Below are positions 25,691 to 33,833 of a stretch of DNA of 64,000 nt, piece by piece. Made by a program: the position numbers and the translations under genes. The DNA is taken from contig NZ_CP021247.1 of assembly GCF_017309955.1 (NCBI RefSeq), positions 3,001,001 to 3,065,000 on the forward strand, given 5' to 3'. Position 1 is the first letter of the stretch; each line of letters begins with the position of its first letter. The notes beneath the pieces were generated by a model, which was given only the letters and a program-made list of their open reading frames with translations, did not search any database and was not told the DNA's origin. This DNA comes from Novosphingobium sp. KA1. GTDB lineage: Bacteria; Pseudomonadota; Alphaproteobacteria; Sphingomonadales; Sphingomonadaceae.

Positions 25691-26862
25691 AGCACCCACC
25701 CCTTCGGCTCGCGCGGCATCTCCAGCATGCGCTCGGCGATGATATTGCGCTGCACTTCCTCGCTGCCGCCGGCGATGGTCCAGGCGTAGGAGTTCATGAA
25801 ATCGGCCATCCAGTTGCCGGTATTGAGATCGCCGAACGTGATCGGCGCGACGTATTGTTCGTCCATGCCGCCCAGCCGCAGGCCGAGCGCCGAATAGGCC
25901 CTCAGCGCGCGGCTGTAGGCATTCTTGACGATGGAGGCGTCACCGATGCGCTCGATCCCGTTGATGCGGTTGTCGAGGAACTGGTCGGCAAGCGCGCAGA
26001 CGGCGTCGACTTGGGTGACCAGCACGCCGAAATCGCGCAAGACGCCGCGGTCGTCTTCATGCCCGTGCTTGCGGATCAGTCCGGCGACGCGGCCGAGCGC
26101 GCCGCGCATGCGGTAGGACAGTTCCATCAGCGTCAGCCCGCGTTCGGAGGCCAGCGTCGCCTGTGCCACGGCCCAGCCCATGCCTTCTTCGCCCACCCGC
26201 TCGCAGACCGGGATCTCCACGTTGTCGAGGAAGATTTCGGCGAATTCCTCGTCCCCCTGGATCTGGTGGATCGGGCGCACGGCGACGCCGGGAGCCTTCA
26301 TGTCCATCAGCAGGTAGGTGATGCCCGCCTGCTTGGGACCGTCCGACGCGGTGCGCGCCAGCAGCAGGCACTTGTCCGCGAACTGGGCCATCGTCGACCA
26401 GACTTTCTGGCCATTGATGACGTAGACATCGCCTTTCCGTTCCGCCCGCGTCTTGATGGCGGCAAGGTCCGATCCGGCACCGGGCTCGGAAAAGCCCTGG
26501 CACCAGGTCTCACCTTCGAGGATCCTGGGGAGATAGCGGGCCTTCTGCGCGGCATTGCCGCATTCGTGGAGCGTGGCGAAGGCGTGGTAGGTGGAGACGA
26601 ACGAGAGCAGCAGGCGCGGGCAATCGGCGCGCGCCAGTTCCTCGTAGATCACCTTCTGCTCGGCCAGGCTGCGGCCGCCGCCGGGATACTCCGCAGGCCA
26701 GTGCGGGATGGCATAGCCGGCGTGCACGAGCTTGCCGAACCAGTCTCGCTGGGTGCGGACAAAGTCGTCCTGGGTGCGGCTGGAAGCGCGCCAGTCGGCA
26801 GGTGCCTGCGCCTTGAGGAAGCTGCGGACATCGCGCCGCAGGGCTTCTAGATCGTGGGTCAT
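25687..26862 (-). CDS. Acyl-CoA dehydrogenase, larger subunit of a heteromeric pair
   Basis: A 391-residue acyl-CoA dehydrogenase. It has the N-domain segment HWPAEYPGGGRSLAEQ, the FAD/substrate segment CQGFSEPGAGSDLAAIKTRA, the strand VINGQKVWSTMAQFADKCLL and the C-terminal IAGGSEEVQRNIIAERML. Coupled to the 336-residue subunit by a 4-bp overlap, it likely forms an alpha2beta2 enzyme of the kind used on steroid or other bulky acyl-CoAs. A second pair is at 30237-32299, so the pathway probably needs two dehydrogenation steps with different substrates. Confidence 0.9.
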   Translation of the reverse strand: MTHDLEALRRDVRSFLKAQAPADWRASSRTQDDFVRTQRDWFGKLVHAGYAIPHWPAEYPGGGRSLAEQKVIYEELARADCPRLLLSFVSTYHAFATLHECGNAAQKARYLPRILEGETWCQGFSEPGAGSDLAAIKTRAERKGDVYVINGQKVWSTMAQFADKCLLLARTASDGPKQAGITYLLMDMKAPGVAVRPIHQIQGDEEFAEIFLDNVEIPVCERVGEEGMGWAVAQATLASERGLTLMELSYRMRGALGRVAGLIRKHGHEDDRGVLRDFGVLVTQVDAVCALADQFLDNRINGIERIGDASIVKNAYSRALRAYSALGLRLGGMDEQYVAPITFGDLNTGNWMADFMNSYAWTIAGGSEEVQRNIIAERMLEMPREPKGWVL

Positions 26863-26949
26863 GCCCTTGTCTGTGCCGATGGGGTGCCGGGGCGTCCAGA
26901 TGGCGGCAGGTCGCTGCGGCGATATCGGGGCACGACCGCGGCAGGGCTT

Positions 26950-27264
26950 TTACACTTCCACTTCGATCATGCCGTCTTCAACCCGCACCGCATAGGTCTC
27001 GATCGGCATCGTTGCCGGCGGGTTGAGCGGTGCGCCGGTTTCCAGGTCGAAGCGGGCGCCGTGCACGGGGCAGGAAATCCAGCCGCTGCGCATGCGGCCG
27101 CATTCCAGCGTCTCGAAGGCGTGGCTGCACAAGTTGCGCACCGCGAAGATGCGGTCCCTGGTGTTGCACAGGATCATGCCGATCCCGTTCACCTCCACGA
27201 CAAGCTTGGCGCCCGGCGGCACATCTTCCAGTCTGGCGGCGGCAACGAAGGTTTTCTCGGTCAT
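26950..27264 (-). CDS. Rieske-type [2Fe-2S] ferredoxin
   Basis: A 104-residue protein with the Rieske cluster motifs CSHAFETLECGRM and CPVHGARFD (C-x-H ... C-x-x-H). This size is that of the free ferredoxin component of Rieske non-haem oxygenases or of a small NirD-like protein; no oxygenase or reductase subunit lies in the window. The start is one of two adjacent ATGs (27267 or 27264), with GGGAAG just upstream. It ends 88 bp before the larger acyl-CoA dehydrogenase gene on the same strand and is divergent from the KstD-like gene at 27441. Confidence 0.88.
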   Translation of the reverse strand: MTEKTFVAAARLEDVPPGAKLVVEVNGIGMILCNTRDRIFAVRNLCSHAFETLECGRMRSGWISCPVHGARFDLETGAPLNPPATMPIETYAVRVEDGMIEVEV

Positions 27265-27440
27265 CATCTTCCCGGCTTCTCGCGAATCTTGGCTCTGGGA
27301 CTGTCCGGTGTCGCAGCCTCCGCGCAAGCATGAGGCGGGCACAAGCAGGACCAAGCAAGCCGCTGTACCGTGGCGGTCATTTCGTGGGCAAGCCGCCGAC
27401 GCGATAACGTGATCCGAAAATATGTTTCGGGAGAGTTCAG

Positions 27441-29225
27441 GTGTCCGCGCTCGGAAATTGCGAAAATGGCGAGAGCTTCGATGTCGTGGTGGTGGGATCG
27501 GGCTCGGCGGGGGCAATGGCGGCGCTGCGCAGTGCCGATCTTGGCCTGAAAGTGCTGATCGTCGAGAAGGCGCACAAGTTCGGCGGCACTTCGGCCACTT
27601 CGGGCGGGGTCATGTGGATCCCCAACCACCGCCTGGACGGGGACCAGGGTGACAGCCGCGAGGCGGCCCTTGCCTATCTCGATGCCACTATCGGCGTGGC
27701 GGTGAACCGGGAGCGGCTGGAAGCCTTCGTCGATGAAGCGCCGAAGATGCTGCGCTTTCTGAAATCCACCGGCGTGCAGGTCGCGGCGGCGGCCTGGCCG
27801 GACTACTTTCCCGACCGGGTGGGCGCGCGGGCGGATCGCTCCGTGATCGTGCCGACGTTCGACGGGCGGCGGCTTGGTGATGGGCGCTATGCCCTGATGC
27901 GCGAGCAGTACAACCGCTTCAAGCTGTTCGGCCGCTACGCGATGGACCTTACCGAGACCTTTGCCCTGATGATGCAGTCGAAGGGCTGGCGGATGGTCGC
28001 GGGCCGGATGATCGGGCGCTACTGGCTGGACCGTCCGGCACGCAAGGTCTCGCACCGTGACAAGCGCTTCACCCAGGGCGCCGCGCTGATGGGGGCGACG
28101 TATGAGCAGGTGTTTGCGCGCGGGGTCGAGCTTCGGCTGGAGACGGCGCTGGAAGGGCTGGCGGTGGACGAGGGAGGCCGTGTCACCGGGGTCGAGGTGT
28201 CCCGCTTCGGGCGCAGATACAGCGTGGCGGCGCGGCACGGGGTGGTGCTGGCGGCGGGCGGGTTCGAGTGGAACCAGGCGCTGCGGGACCGCTTCTATCC
28301 GGTGCCCGGGCTGACACGGCATTCCTCCACGCCCGAGGACGGCAACCGGGGCGAGGCGCTGGTCGCGGCGGAAGCGGTCGGAGCCTCGACCGAACACACC
28401 GAGCAGGGCTGGTGGATCCCGACGATGACGCTACCGATGAAGGGGGCGTCGAACTTCCATGAGATCCATCAGGCCGCGTTCGACGTGGGGCGTCCGTGGA
28501 GCGTGGTGGTCAACCGCAAGGGTGTGCGCTTTGTGGATGAGGCCTGCGGGTACGACCAGTTCGGGCAGGCCATGGTGCGCGACCAGCTGGAAACCGGCGC
28601 GAACTGTCCCTGCTGGCTGATCTTCGATGCCAAGTTCCGCCGGAAATTCAGCGCCGGCGGCCTGATGCCCACGGTCCATACGCCCGAGCATAAAGTGCCG
28701 GATGACTGGTGGGATCACTACGTGTTCCGGGCCAGTACCATCGAGGAACTCTGCGCCAAGACGCACCTGCCGGCAGACGCCGTGCGTCAGACCATCGCCA
28801 ACATGAACGCCTATGCGAAGACCGGCGTCGATCCCGAGTTCGGACGGGGCATGAACCCCTATGACCAAATGTTTGGCGATCCCTCTTCCAGGCCCAATCC
28901 GAACATCGGTCCGATCGACAAGGCGCCGTTCTATGCGGTGCCGATCAACAACGGCGATCTCGGCACCAAGGGCGGCCTGCGCTGCGACGCACGGGCGCGG
29001 GTGCTCGATGGGGAGGGCAGGCCGATTGCCGGGCTCTATGCCGCGGGTAACAATTCGGGGACCCCGTTTGGCGACACCTACCCGGGGGCGGGGGCGACGA
29101 TCGGACCGGCCATGACCTTCGGGTTTGTCGCCGCCAATGACATTGCCGAACGAGCCGGAAACGCGCGGGTGGGTTCGGGGCTTGAACAAAGCGGGATCCC
29201 CGCCTTCGCCGGGATGACGAAGTAG
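27441..29225 (+). CDS. FAD-dependent oxidoreductase, KstD-like, with a repeat-derived C-terminus
   Basis: A 594-residue paralogue of the flavoprotein at 10360. It has the FAD motif VVVVGSGSAGAMAALRSA, GGTSATSGGVMWIPNHR, the tyrosine segment APFYAVPINNGDLGTKGGL and YPGAGATIGPAMTFGFVAA. Ring dehydrogenation of a 3-keto steroid or similar cyclic ketone is the likely reaction. The start is GTG at 27441, six bases after GGGAGAG. The last eleven residues (584-594, ending GIPAFAGMTK) are encoded by a palindromic dispersed repeat, so the original C-terminus was replaced or lengthened. Confidence 0.85.
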   Translation: MSALGNCENGESFDVVVVGSGSAGAMAALRSADLGLKVLIVEKAHKFGGTSATSGGVMWIPNHRLDGDQGDSREAALAYLDATIGVAVNRERLEAFVDEAPKMLRFLKSTGVQVAAAAWPDYFPDRVGARADRSVIVPTFDGRRLGDGRYALMREQYNRFKLFGRYAMDLTETFALMMQSKGWRMVAGRMIGRYWLDRPARKVSHRDKRFTQGAALMGATYEQVFARGVELRLETALEGLAVDEGGRVTGVEVSRFGRRYSVAARHGVVLAAGGFEWNQALRDRFYPVPGLTRHSSTPEDGNRGEALVAAEAVGASTEHTEQGWWIPTMTLPMKGASNFHEIHQAAFDVGRPWSVVVNRKGVRFVDEACGYDQFGQAMVRDQLETGANCPCWLIFDAKFRRKFSAGGLMPTVHTPEHKVPDDWWDHYVFRASTIEELCAKTHLPADAVRQTIANMNAYAKTGVDPEFGRGMNPYDQMFGDPSSRPNPNIGPIDKAPFYAVPINNGDLGTKGGLRCDARARVLDGEGRPIAGLYAAGNNSGTPFGDTYPGAGATIGPAMTFGFVAANDIAERAGNARVGSGLEQSGIPAFAGMTK

Positions 29226-29320
29226 TTTGGATTTGGCGAAACTTCGACAAGCGAGCTGAAAATCAGATGTGCCGACAAGGTACTCCCGTCAGCCCCGCGA
29301 AGGCGGGGATCCCGCTTCTT
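29191..29320. repeat. Inverted pair of palindromic dispersed repeats, one copy inside a coding end
   Basis: GCGGGATCCCCGCC and its continuation to GATGACG occupy 29191-29219; the inverted unit is at about 29285-29317. The spacing is about 65 bp. The base run following the first copy (AGTAGTTTGGATTTGG) resembles the one after the copy near 23198 (GTGGTTTGGATCGG), so the mobile or copied unit is longer than the palindrome itself. The left copy overlaps the 3' end of the flavoprotein gene; the right ends about 35 bp before the next start codon. Confidence 0.8.
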
Positions 29321-29355
29321 CTTCAAGCGGTGGCGGCATAAGCGGAGCAGGACAG

Positions 29356-30129
29356 ATGCAAGGCAAGGTAGCAGTCGTCACCGGAGCGGCAGGCGGTATC
29401 GGGGAGGCCATCGTGCGTGCGCTGGGGGCGAAGGGCGTCAAGGTCCTCGGCACCGGGCGCAATGCGGAGAAGCTTCAGGCGCTCAAGGACGCGCTGGCGG
29501 GTGCGGTAGAGTTCGACTTTATCGCCATTGACGCCACGGCCGATGAAGCCCCGCGCGCCATCGTCGATGTCGCGGTGGAGACGTTCGGGCGGCTGGACGT
29601 GCTGGTGAACAATGCCGGATCGTTCAACTTCGGCCCGGTGGACCAGACCACCGACGCCATGCTGGACGAAGTGCTGGGCATATCCCTGCGCGCACCGTTC
29701 CGGCTCTGCCGTGAGGCTTTGCGGGTGATGGGGGAGGGGAGTTCGATCCTGTTCATCGGCTCGACCTGGGGGCTTTACGGCACGCCGGGCGGCGGGGCCT
29801 ATTCCGCCGTGAAGGCCGGGCAGATCGGCCTGATGCAGACGATGGCCGCCGAATATGGCCCGCGCGGCATCCGCTCCAACTATATCGCGCCGACCGTGGT
29901 GCGCACCGAGATGACCACGGCGTTCTGGGAACTGGATTTCTTCCGCCGCACCAACCACGAACTGACGCCGCTCCAGCGCGATTGCACCGCGGCGGACATC
30001 GGCAACATGGTGGCCTTTCTCGCTTCGGACGAGGCGGGGTTCGTCAACGGACAGACCATCGCGGTGGACGGCGGTATCTCGACCACGCGCTACGTCTCGC
30101 CGGCGGCGATCGCAGCGGTGCGGCAGTAA
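29356..30129 (+). CDS. Short-chain dehydrogenase/reductase
   Basis: A 257-residue SDR. The cofactor motif is VVTGAAGGIGEA (TGxxxGxG), the NNAG motif follows as VNNAGSF, and the active site shows Ser in LFIGST and YSAVK. It oxidises or reduces a hydroxyl/ketone with NAD(P). The start at 29356 follows GGAGCAGGACAG and directly precedes the first strand; an upstream in-frame ATG would translate a dispersed repeat. Its neighbours (KstD-like, two acyl-CoA dehydrogenases, another SDR, all plus strand) suggest a role in a catabolic pathway, for instance as hydroxyacyl-CoA or hydroxysteroid dehydrogenase. Confidence 0.9.
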   Translation: MQGKVAVVTGAAGGIGEAIVRALGAKGVKVLGTGRNAEKLQALKDALAGAVEFDFIAIDATADEAPRAIVDVAVETFGRLDVLVNNAGSFNFGPVDQTTDAMLDEVLGISLRAPFRLCREALRVMGEGSSILFIGSTWGLYGTPGGGAYSAVKAGQIGLMQTMAAEYGPRGIRSNYIAPTVVRTEMTTAFWELDFFRRTNHELTPLQRDCTAADIGNMVAFLASDEAGFVNGQTIAVDGGISTTRYVSPAAIAAVRQ

Positions 30130-30139
30130 GGCTGTCCGG

Positions 30140-30171
30140 CAACGCCCTCGGCGGTTTTCGCCGGGGCGTTG
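30140..30171 (+). terminator. Hairpin after the SDR gene
   Basis: CAACGCCC-T-CGGCG pairs with CGCCGGGGCGTTG around TTTT, with one bulged T. It lies 11 bp after the SDR stop. There is no strong T run, so it may only attenuate. Confidence 0.5.
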
Positions 30172-30236
30172 GCCCTTTGCTTGTGAGGGCGTGGCCCGCT
30201 GGGTAACGCCGGAGGAAAGCAGAGACGAAGGATGCC

Positions 30237-31382
30237 ATGCAGTTCGAATGGACCGAGGACCAGGACGCGTTCCGCCACAAGATCCGGGACTTCCTGCACG
30301 CCAACCTGCCGGATGACTGGGAAACGTTCTCCGAACACGGCCCCGCCTCGCCCGCGCTGACGGCATTTGCCCGCGGCTTCTGCGTCAAGCTTGCCGAAGC
30401 CGGCCTGCTGTTCCCCCACTGGCCGAAGGACATGGGCGGGGAGGGGCTGGGGCCGTGGGAGCAGCAGATCCTCTCGGAAGAGATGTGGATCGCCGGCGAG
30501 CCGCGCGGCGGCCAGTATATGAACGTCAACTGGATCGGCCCGACGCTCGAGAAGTACGGCACGCCTGAACAGAAGGCGCGCTATCTGGAACCGATCACGC
30601 GCGGGGAATCGCTGTGGTGCCAGGGTTTTTCCGAACCTGACGCCGGATCGGACCTTGCCAGCCTGCGCACCCGTGCAGTGCTGAAGGACGGTCACTACGT
30701 CATCAATGGCCAGAAAATCTGGACCTCCTATGCAGGCCTTGCCGACACCTGCTTCCTGCTGACCCGCACCAGCGACGATCGCAAGAAGGGCATCACCATC
30801 GTCCTCGTGCCGATGGACACGCCGGGCATCACCGTGCGCCAGATCCCCTCGCTGATCGGTGAGGGCGACATTCACGAGGTCTTCTTCGACGATGTGACCG
30901 TGCCCGAAACCGCGCGTTTTGGTGAGGAGGGGCAGGCCTGGGAGATCGTCGCCTATTCGCTGCGCAACGAGCGGCTGGGTATCCCGCGTTTCACGCTGGC
31001 CCGCGCCGCGCTCGACCGGGCGGTGGCGATGCTGAAGGCGCGCGGCGACTTCGTTCGCGAGCATGTGCGCATCGAGGCCGCGCGCTGCGCGGCGCTGTGT
31101 GAGGGGGCGGGGACGGCCAACTATGCCGTCGTGCAGAAACGGGTCGACGGGCTGGCGATCGGTGCGGAGTCCAGTTCCGCCCGCTACGCCACCGTGATGG
31201 CCGAGCGGGCCGTGTGCGAATTCGTGGTGGAGTTCCTGCCCGAAGCGCTCGCGGGGGCCTCGCCCTATCTCAAGATGCACCACCAGCGCGGCATCGTCGC
31301 CGGGGTCGCCGCCGGTTCGGCCGAGATCCAGCTCAACATCATCGCCAGCGACGTGCTGGAACTGCCCCGGGAGCCGCGCTGA
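30237..31382 (+). CDS. Acyl-CoA dehydrogenase, larger subunit of the second heteromeric pair
   Basis: A 381-residue acyl-CoA dehydrogenase with HWPKDMGGEGLGPWEQQILS, WCQGFSEPDAGSDLASLRTR, INGQKIWTSYAGLADTCFLL and a C-terminal AGSAEIQLNIIASDVLELPR. It is a paralogue of the gene at 25687. Its stop overlaps the start of the smaller subunit gene as TGATG. The pair most likely acts on a steroid- or terpenoid-derived CoA ester. Confidence 0.9.
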   Translation: MQFEWTEDQDAFRHKIRDFLHANLPDDWETFSEHGPASPALTAFARGFCVKLAEAGLLFPHWPKDMGGEGLGPWEQQILSEEMWIAGEPRGGQYMNVNWIGPTLEKYGTPEQKARYLEPITRGESLWCQGFSEPDAGSDLASLRTRAVLKDGHYVINGQKIWTSYAGLADTCFLLTRTSDDRKKGITIVLVPMDTPGITVRQIPSLIGEGDIHEVFFDDVTVPETARFGEEGQAWEIVAYSLRNERLGIPRFTLARAALDRAVAMLKARGDFVREHVRIEAARCAALCEGAGTANYAVVQKRVDGLAIGAESSSARYATVMAERAVCEFVVEFLPEALAGASPYLKMHHQRGIVAGVAAGSAEIQLNIIASDVLELPREPR

Positions 31383-32299
31383 TGCAGCTTGCCCTCAATG
31401 ACGACCAGACCCAGGTCCTCGATTTTGTCGACGCGCTGGCGCGGCCTTTTGCTTCCGCTCCGCTCCACGATGCCGGACTGGCGCTGGAAAGCGGGGAACT
31501 CGACGCGGCGCTGGTGGAGAACGGCTTCCTCGATGTCATGGCGGTCGAGGAACTGGGGCCGGTCACCGCCGCATTGGTGGTGGAGAAGCTCGCACGGCTG
31601 CCGTTTGCGGTGGAAGCGGCGGCCTCGGCGCTGGTGCGCCCGCTGATCGATCCGGATTTGCCGCGCCCGCTCTGCCTGGTCGAGGAAGGCCGTCTTGCGG
31701 CGCCGCTGCGTTTCCTGCGGCCCGGCGCGACGGTGGTTGTTGTCGGTCCGGGCGGCGTCAGCAGCTTTGCCGCGAGCGAGGACATGATTGCCCCGGCGCA
31801 GGAGGATACGCTCTATGCCTATCCGGTCGCGTTCCTCACCGGCGTGCCCGGCGCGGTGACGATGCACGATGTCGATCCGGCCGAAGTCACCCGGGCCTGG
31901 CGCGTGGCGATGGCGGCTGAAGCGGCGGGCCTGCTCGGCGCGGCGCTGGCGAGCGTGGTGACTTATGTATCCGAGCGCAGGCAGTTCGGGCGTCCACTCG
32001 CGACGTTCCAGGCAATGCGCCACCGGCTGGCCGAGGCCCAGGTGGTGACCAACACCGCCTACTGGCTCGCCATGCGGGCGGCGGCGAGCGGGACACAGGC
32101 GGACGCCGCGCTGGCGCTGCTCCATGCGCAGGAGGCAGCGAGGCGGGTCTGCTACGACTACCACCAGTTCCTTGGCGGCATGGGCGTGACGCTGGAGCAT
32201 CCCCTGCACTTGTGGACCTATCGGCTCAAACTGCTGACGGCGGAACTGGGCGGACGCGGCGGGCAGGGGCTGGCCGCGGCGGAGGCGCTCTGGGGGTAG
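31382..32299 (+). CDS. Acyl-CoA dehydrogenase, smaller subunit of the second heteromeric pair
   Basis: A 305-residue, somewhat degenerate acyl-CoA dehydrogenase. The N-terminal domain is shortened, but the C-terminal part has the usual YVSERRQFGRPLATFQAMRH and YHQFLGGMGVTLEHPLHLW helices. The ATG at 31382 shares its first base with the preceding TGA (TGATG), so it is translationally coupled; an in-frame upstream stretch lying within the larger subunit gene is excluded. Confidence 0.87.
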   Translation: MQLALNDDQTQVLDFVDALARPFASAPLHDAGLALESGELDAALVENGFLDVMAVEELGPVTAALVVEKLARLPFAVEAAASALVRPLIDPDLPRPLCLVEEGRLAAPLRFLRPGATVVVVGPGGVSSFAASEDMIAPAQEDTLYAYPVAFLTGVPGAVTMHDVDPAEVTRAWRVAMAAEAAGLLGAALASVVTYVSERRQFGRPLATFQAMRHRLAEAQVVTNTAYWLAMRAAASGTQADAALALLHAQEAARRVCYDYHQFLGGMGVTLEHPLHLWTYRLKLLTAELGGRGGQGLAAAEALWG

Positions 32300-32402
32300 G
32301 CCGTTTTCATGCGGCATCGCCGCGATAGCCGCAGCGCGCGCGATATCGGGTGCGGTCCTGTCGCCGGGCAGGACGGGGCATGCAAGACTTGCCGTCACGG
32401 AC

Positions 32403-32434
32403 AAGAAGACAAGAGGGCAAGAAGACAAGAGGGC
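32403..32434 (+). repeat. Tandem 16-bp repeat duplicating a ribosome binding site
   Basis: AAGAAGACAAGAGGGC occurs twice without a gap (32403-32418 and 32419-32434), ending four bases before the ATG of the SDR gene. Each unit contains AAGAGGG, so the gene has two possible Shine-Dalgarno sequences in series. Confidence 0.85.
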
Positions 32435-32438
32435 AAGG

Positions 32439-33242
32439 ATGCAAGGAAGCGATCTGATCGATCTGGGCGGGCAGGTGGCTCTGGTCACCGGTGCGGGCCA
32501 GAACGCGGGGCGGGCCACGGCGCTGGAACTGGCGCGCCACAATGCGGGCGGCATTGCCGTCAACGATTTCGTACCGGAGCGGGCCGAGGCGGTGGCCGGC
32601 GAAATTCGCGCCATGGGCGTGCCTGCCCTGGCGGTGCCGTTCGACGTGACCGACCTTGCCGCGGCGCAGGCGGCCAGAGCCGCGATCACGGCCGAACTCG
32701 GGCCCGCCACGGTGCTGGTGAACAACGCGGGCATGGCAGGGCCCGGCGCTTCGATCCGGCCGGCGCAAAATTTCTGGGAGGAAGATCCGGCGAACTGGCA
32801 GCGCTACCTCGGCACCAACCTCTACGGCGTCTACAACTGCTGCTTTGCGTTCATTCCCGACATGGTCGCGGCAAAGCGCGGGCGGATCGTCACCATCGTG
32901 TCGGATTCGGGCCGGGTGGGCGAGGCCAGGATGGCGGTCTATGCCTCGTCCAAGGCGGGGGCGCAGGGGTTCATGCGCTCGATCGCCAAGGAACTGGGGC
33001 GTTACAACGTGACGGCCAATTGCGTGTCGCTCTCGGCGCTGCTTCCTGACATGCCGGACGAACAGCGGGCCGAGATCATGCAGGGCGATCACATGAAGGG
33101 CTTGATGGGCCGCTATTCCATCCGCCGCTGCGGCAAGTCGACCGACGTGGCGGCGCTGGTGACGTTCCTGTGCTCGGATGCGGCCGAATGGATCACCGGC
33201 CAGACTTACCCGCTCAACGGGGGCTATGCGCCCTCGATGTAA
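32439..33242 (+). CDS. Short-chain dehydrogenase/reductase
   Basis: A 267-residue SDR with the cofactor motif LVTGAGQNAGRATALELA, VNNAGMAG, and YASSKAG at the active site. The GQNAGR turn departs a little from the usual TGxxxGxG. It ends in the typical ITGQTYPLNGGYAP. It is the last gene of a plus-strand run of five catabolic genes and converges with the NTF2-like gene at 33284. Confidence 0.9.
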   Translation: MQGSDLIDLGGQVALVTGAGQNAGRATALELARHNAGGIAVNDFVPERAEAVAGEIRAMGVPALAVPFDVTDLAAAQAARAAITAELGPATVLVNNAGMAGPGASIRPAQNFWEEDPANWQRYLGTNLYGVYNCCFAFIPDMVAAKRGRIVTIVSDSGRVGEARMAVYASSKAGAQGFMRSIAKELGRYNVTANCVSLSALLPDMPDEQRAEIMQGDHMKGLMGRYSIRRCGKSTDVAALVTFLCSDAAEWITGQTYPLNGGYAPSM

Positions 33243-33283
33243 CGTCACGATTGGCGATGTGACGAGCGGGAGAGCGAGGGCCG

Positions 33284-33823
33284 TCAGGCCCTCGCGCCTC
33301 GTGCGAACAGGGCTTGCGGGCAGAGCGTATAGCTCGGGTCCAGCGCACCCTGCCCGAGCAGGCCGCCGCCGCCGAACGGGCGGCGCAGTTTGAAATCGTA
33401 GGTGACCACTCGTTTCGAGAAGCGCCACTTGCCGTCGCCGCAGCGCCGATAGTTGTCGATGTAGCGCACGGCCATGAAGTCTTCCTCCTGTCCTCCCGCC
33501 TGTCCTCCCTCGGGGCTGGGGATCAGGTACCAGGCCAGGGCGTAGACTTCGCCGCTTGCCGCGTCGCCGTCCAGCGCGATCAGGTGTTTGCACAGGTGGT
33601 GCCCGGAATAGGGCATGTAGGGGAACGAGGCGGCGATGAACTGGCAGTAGTCCTCGGCCGGTCCATCGAAACTGTCGCCGTGAGTATCGGTCGCATCGTC
33701 GGTGTAGAGGTCGCGCAGCAGGGCGATGTCCTGGCGGTCGATCGCGCGGGCGTAGAGCAGGACAAGCTCGCGGATGGCTTCCTTGTCGAGCAGCGCGGCC
33801 AGCGCCGGGTCGGCGGTGTTCAT
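33284..33823 (-). CDS. NTF2-like/SnoaL-like protein
   Basis: A 179-residue protein of the cone-shaped alpha+beta fold (AIRELVLLYARAIDRQDIALL, then LYTDDATDTHGD). Relatives include SnoaL cyclases, scytalone dehydratase and many proteins of unknown role in sphingomonad catabolic clusters. The start ATG at 33823 follows GGGAGGG. It lies 10 bp after the SDR gene on the same strand and is probably co-transcribed with it. The reaction is unknown; dehydration or isomerisation is possible. Confidence 0.78.
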   Translation of the reverse strand: MNTADPALAALLDKEAIRELVLLYARAIDRQDIALLRDLYTDDATDTHGDSFDGPAEDYCQFIAASFPYMPYSGHHLCKHLIALDGDAASGEVYALAWYLIPSPEGGQAGGQEEDFMAVRYIDNYRRCGDGKWRFSKRVVTYDFKLRRPFGGGGLLGQGALDPSYTLCPQALFARGARA

Positions 33824-33833
33824 GGTCCCTCCC

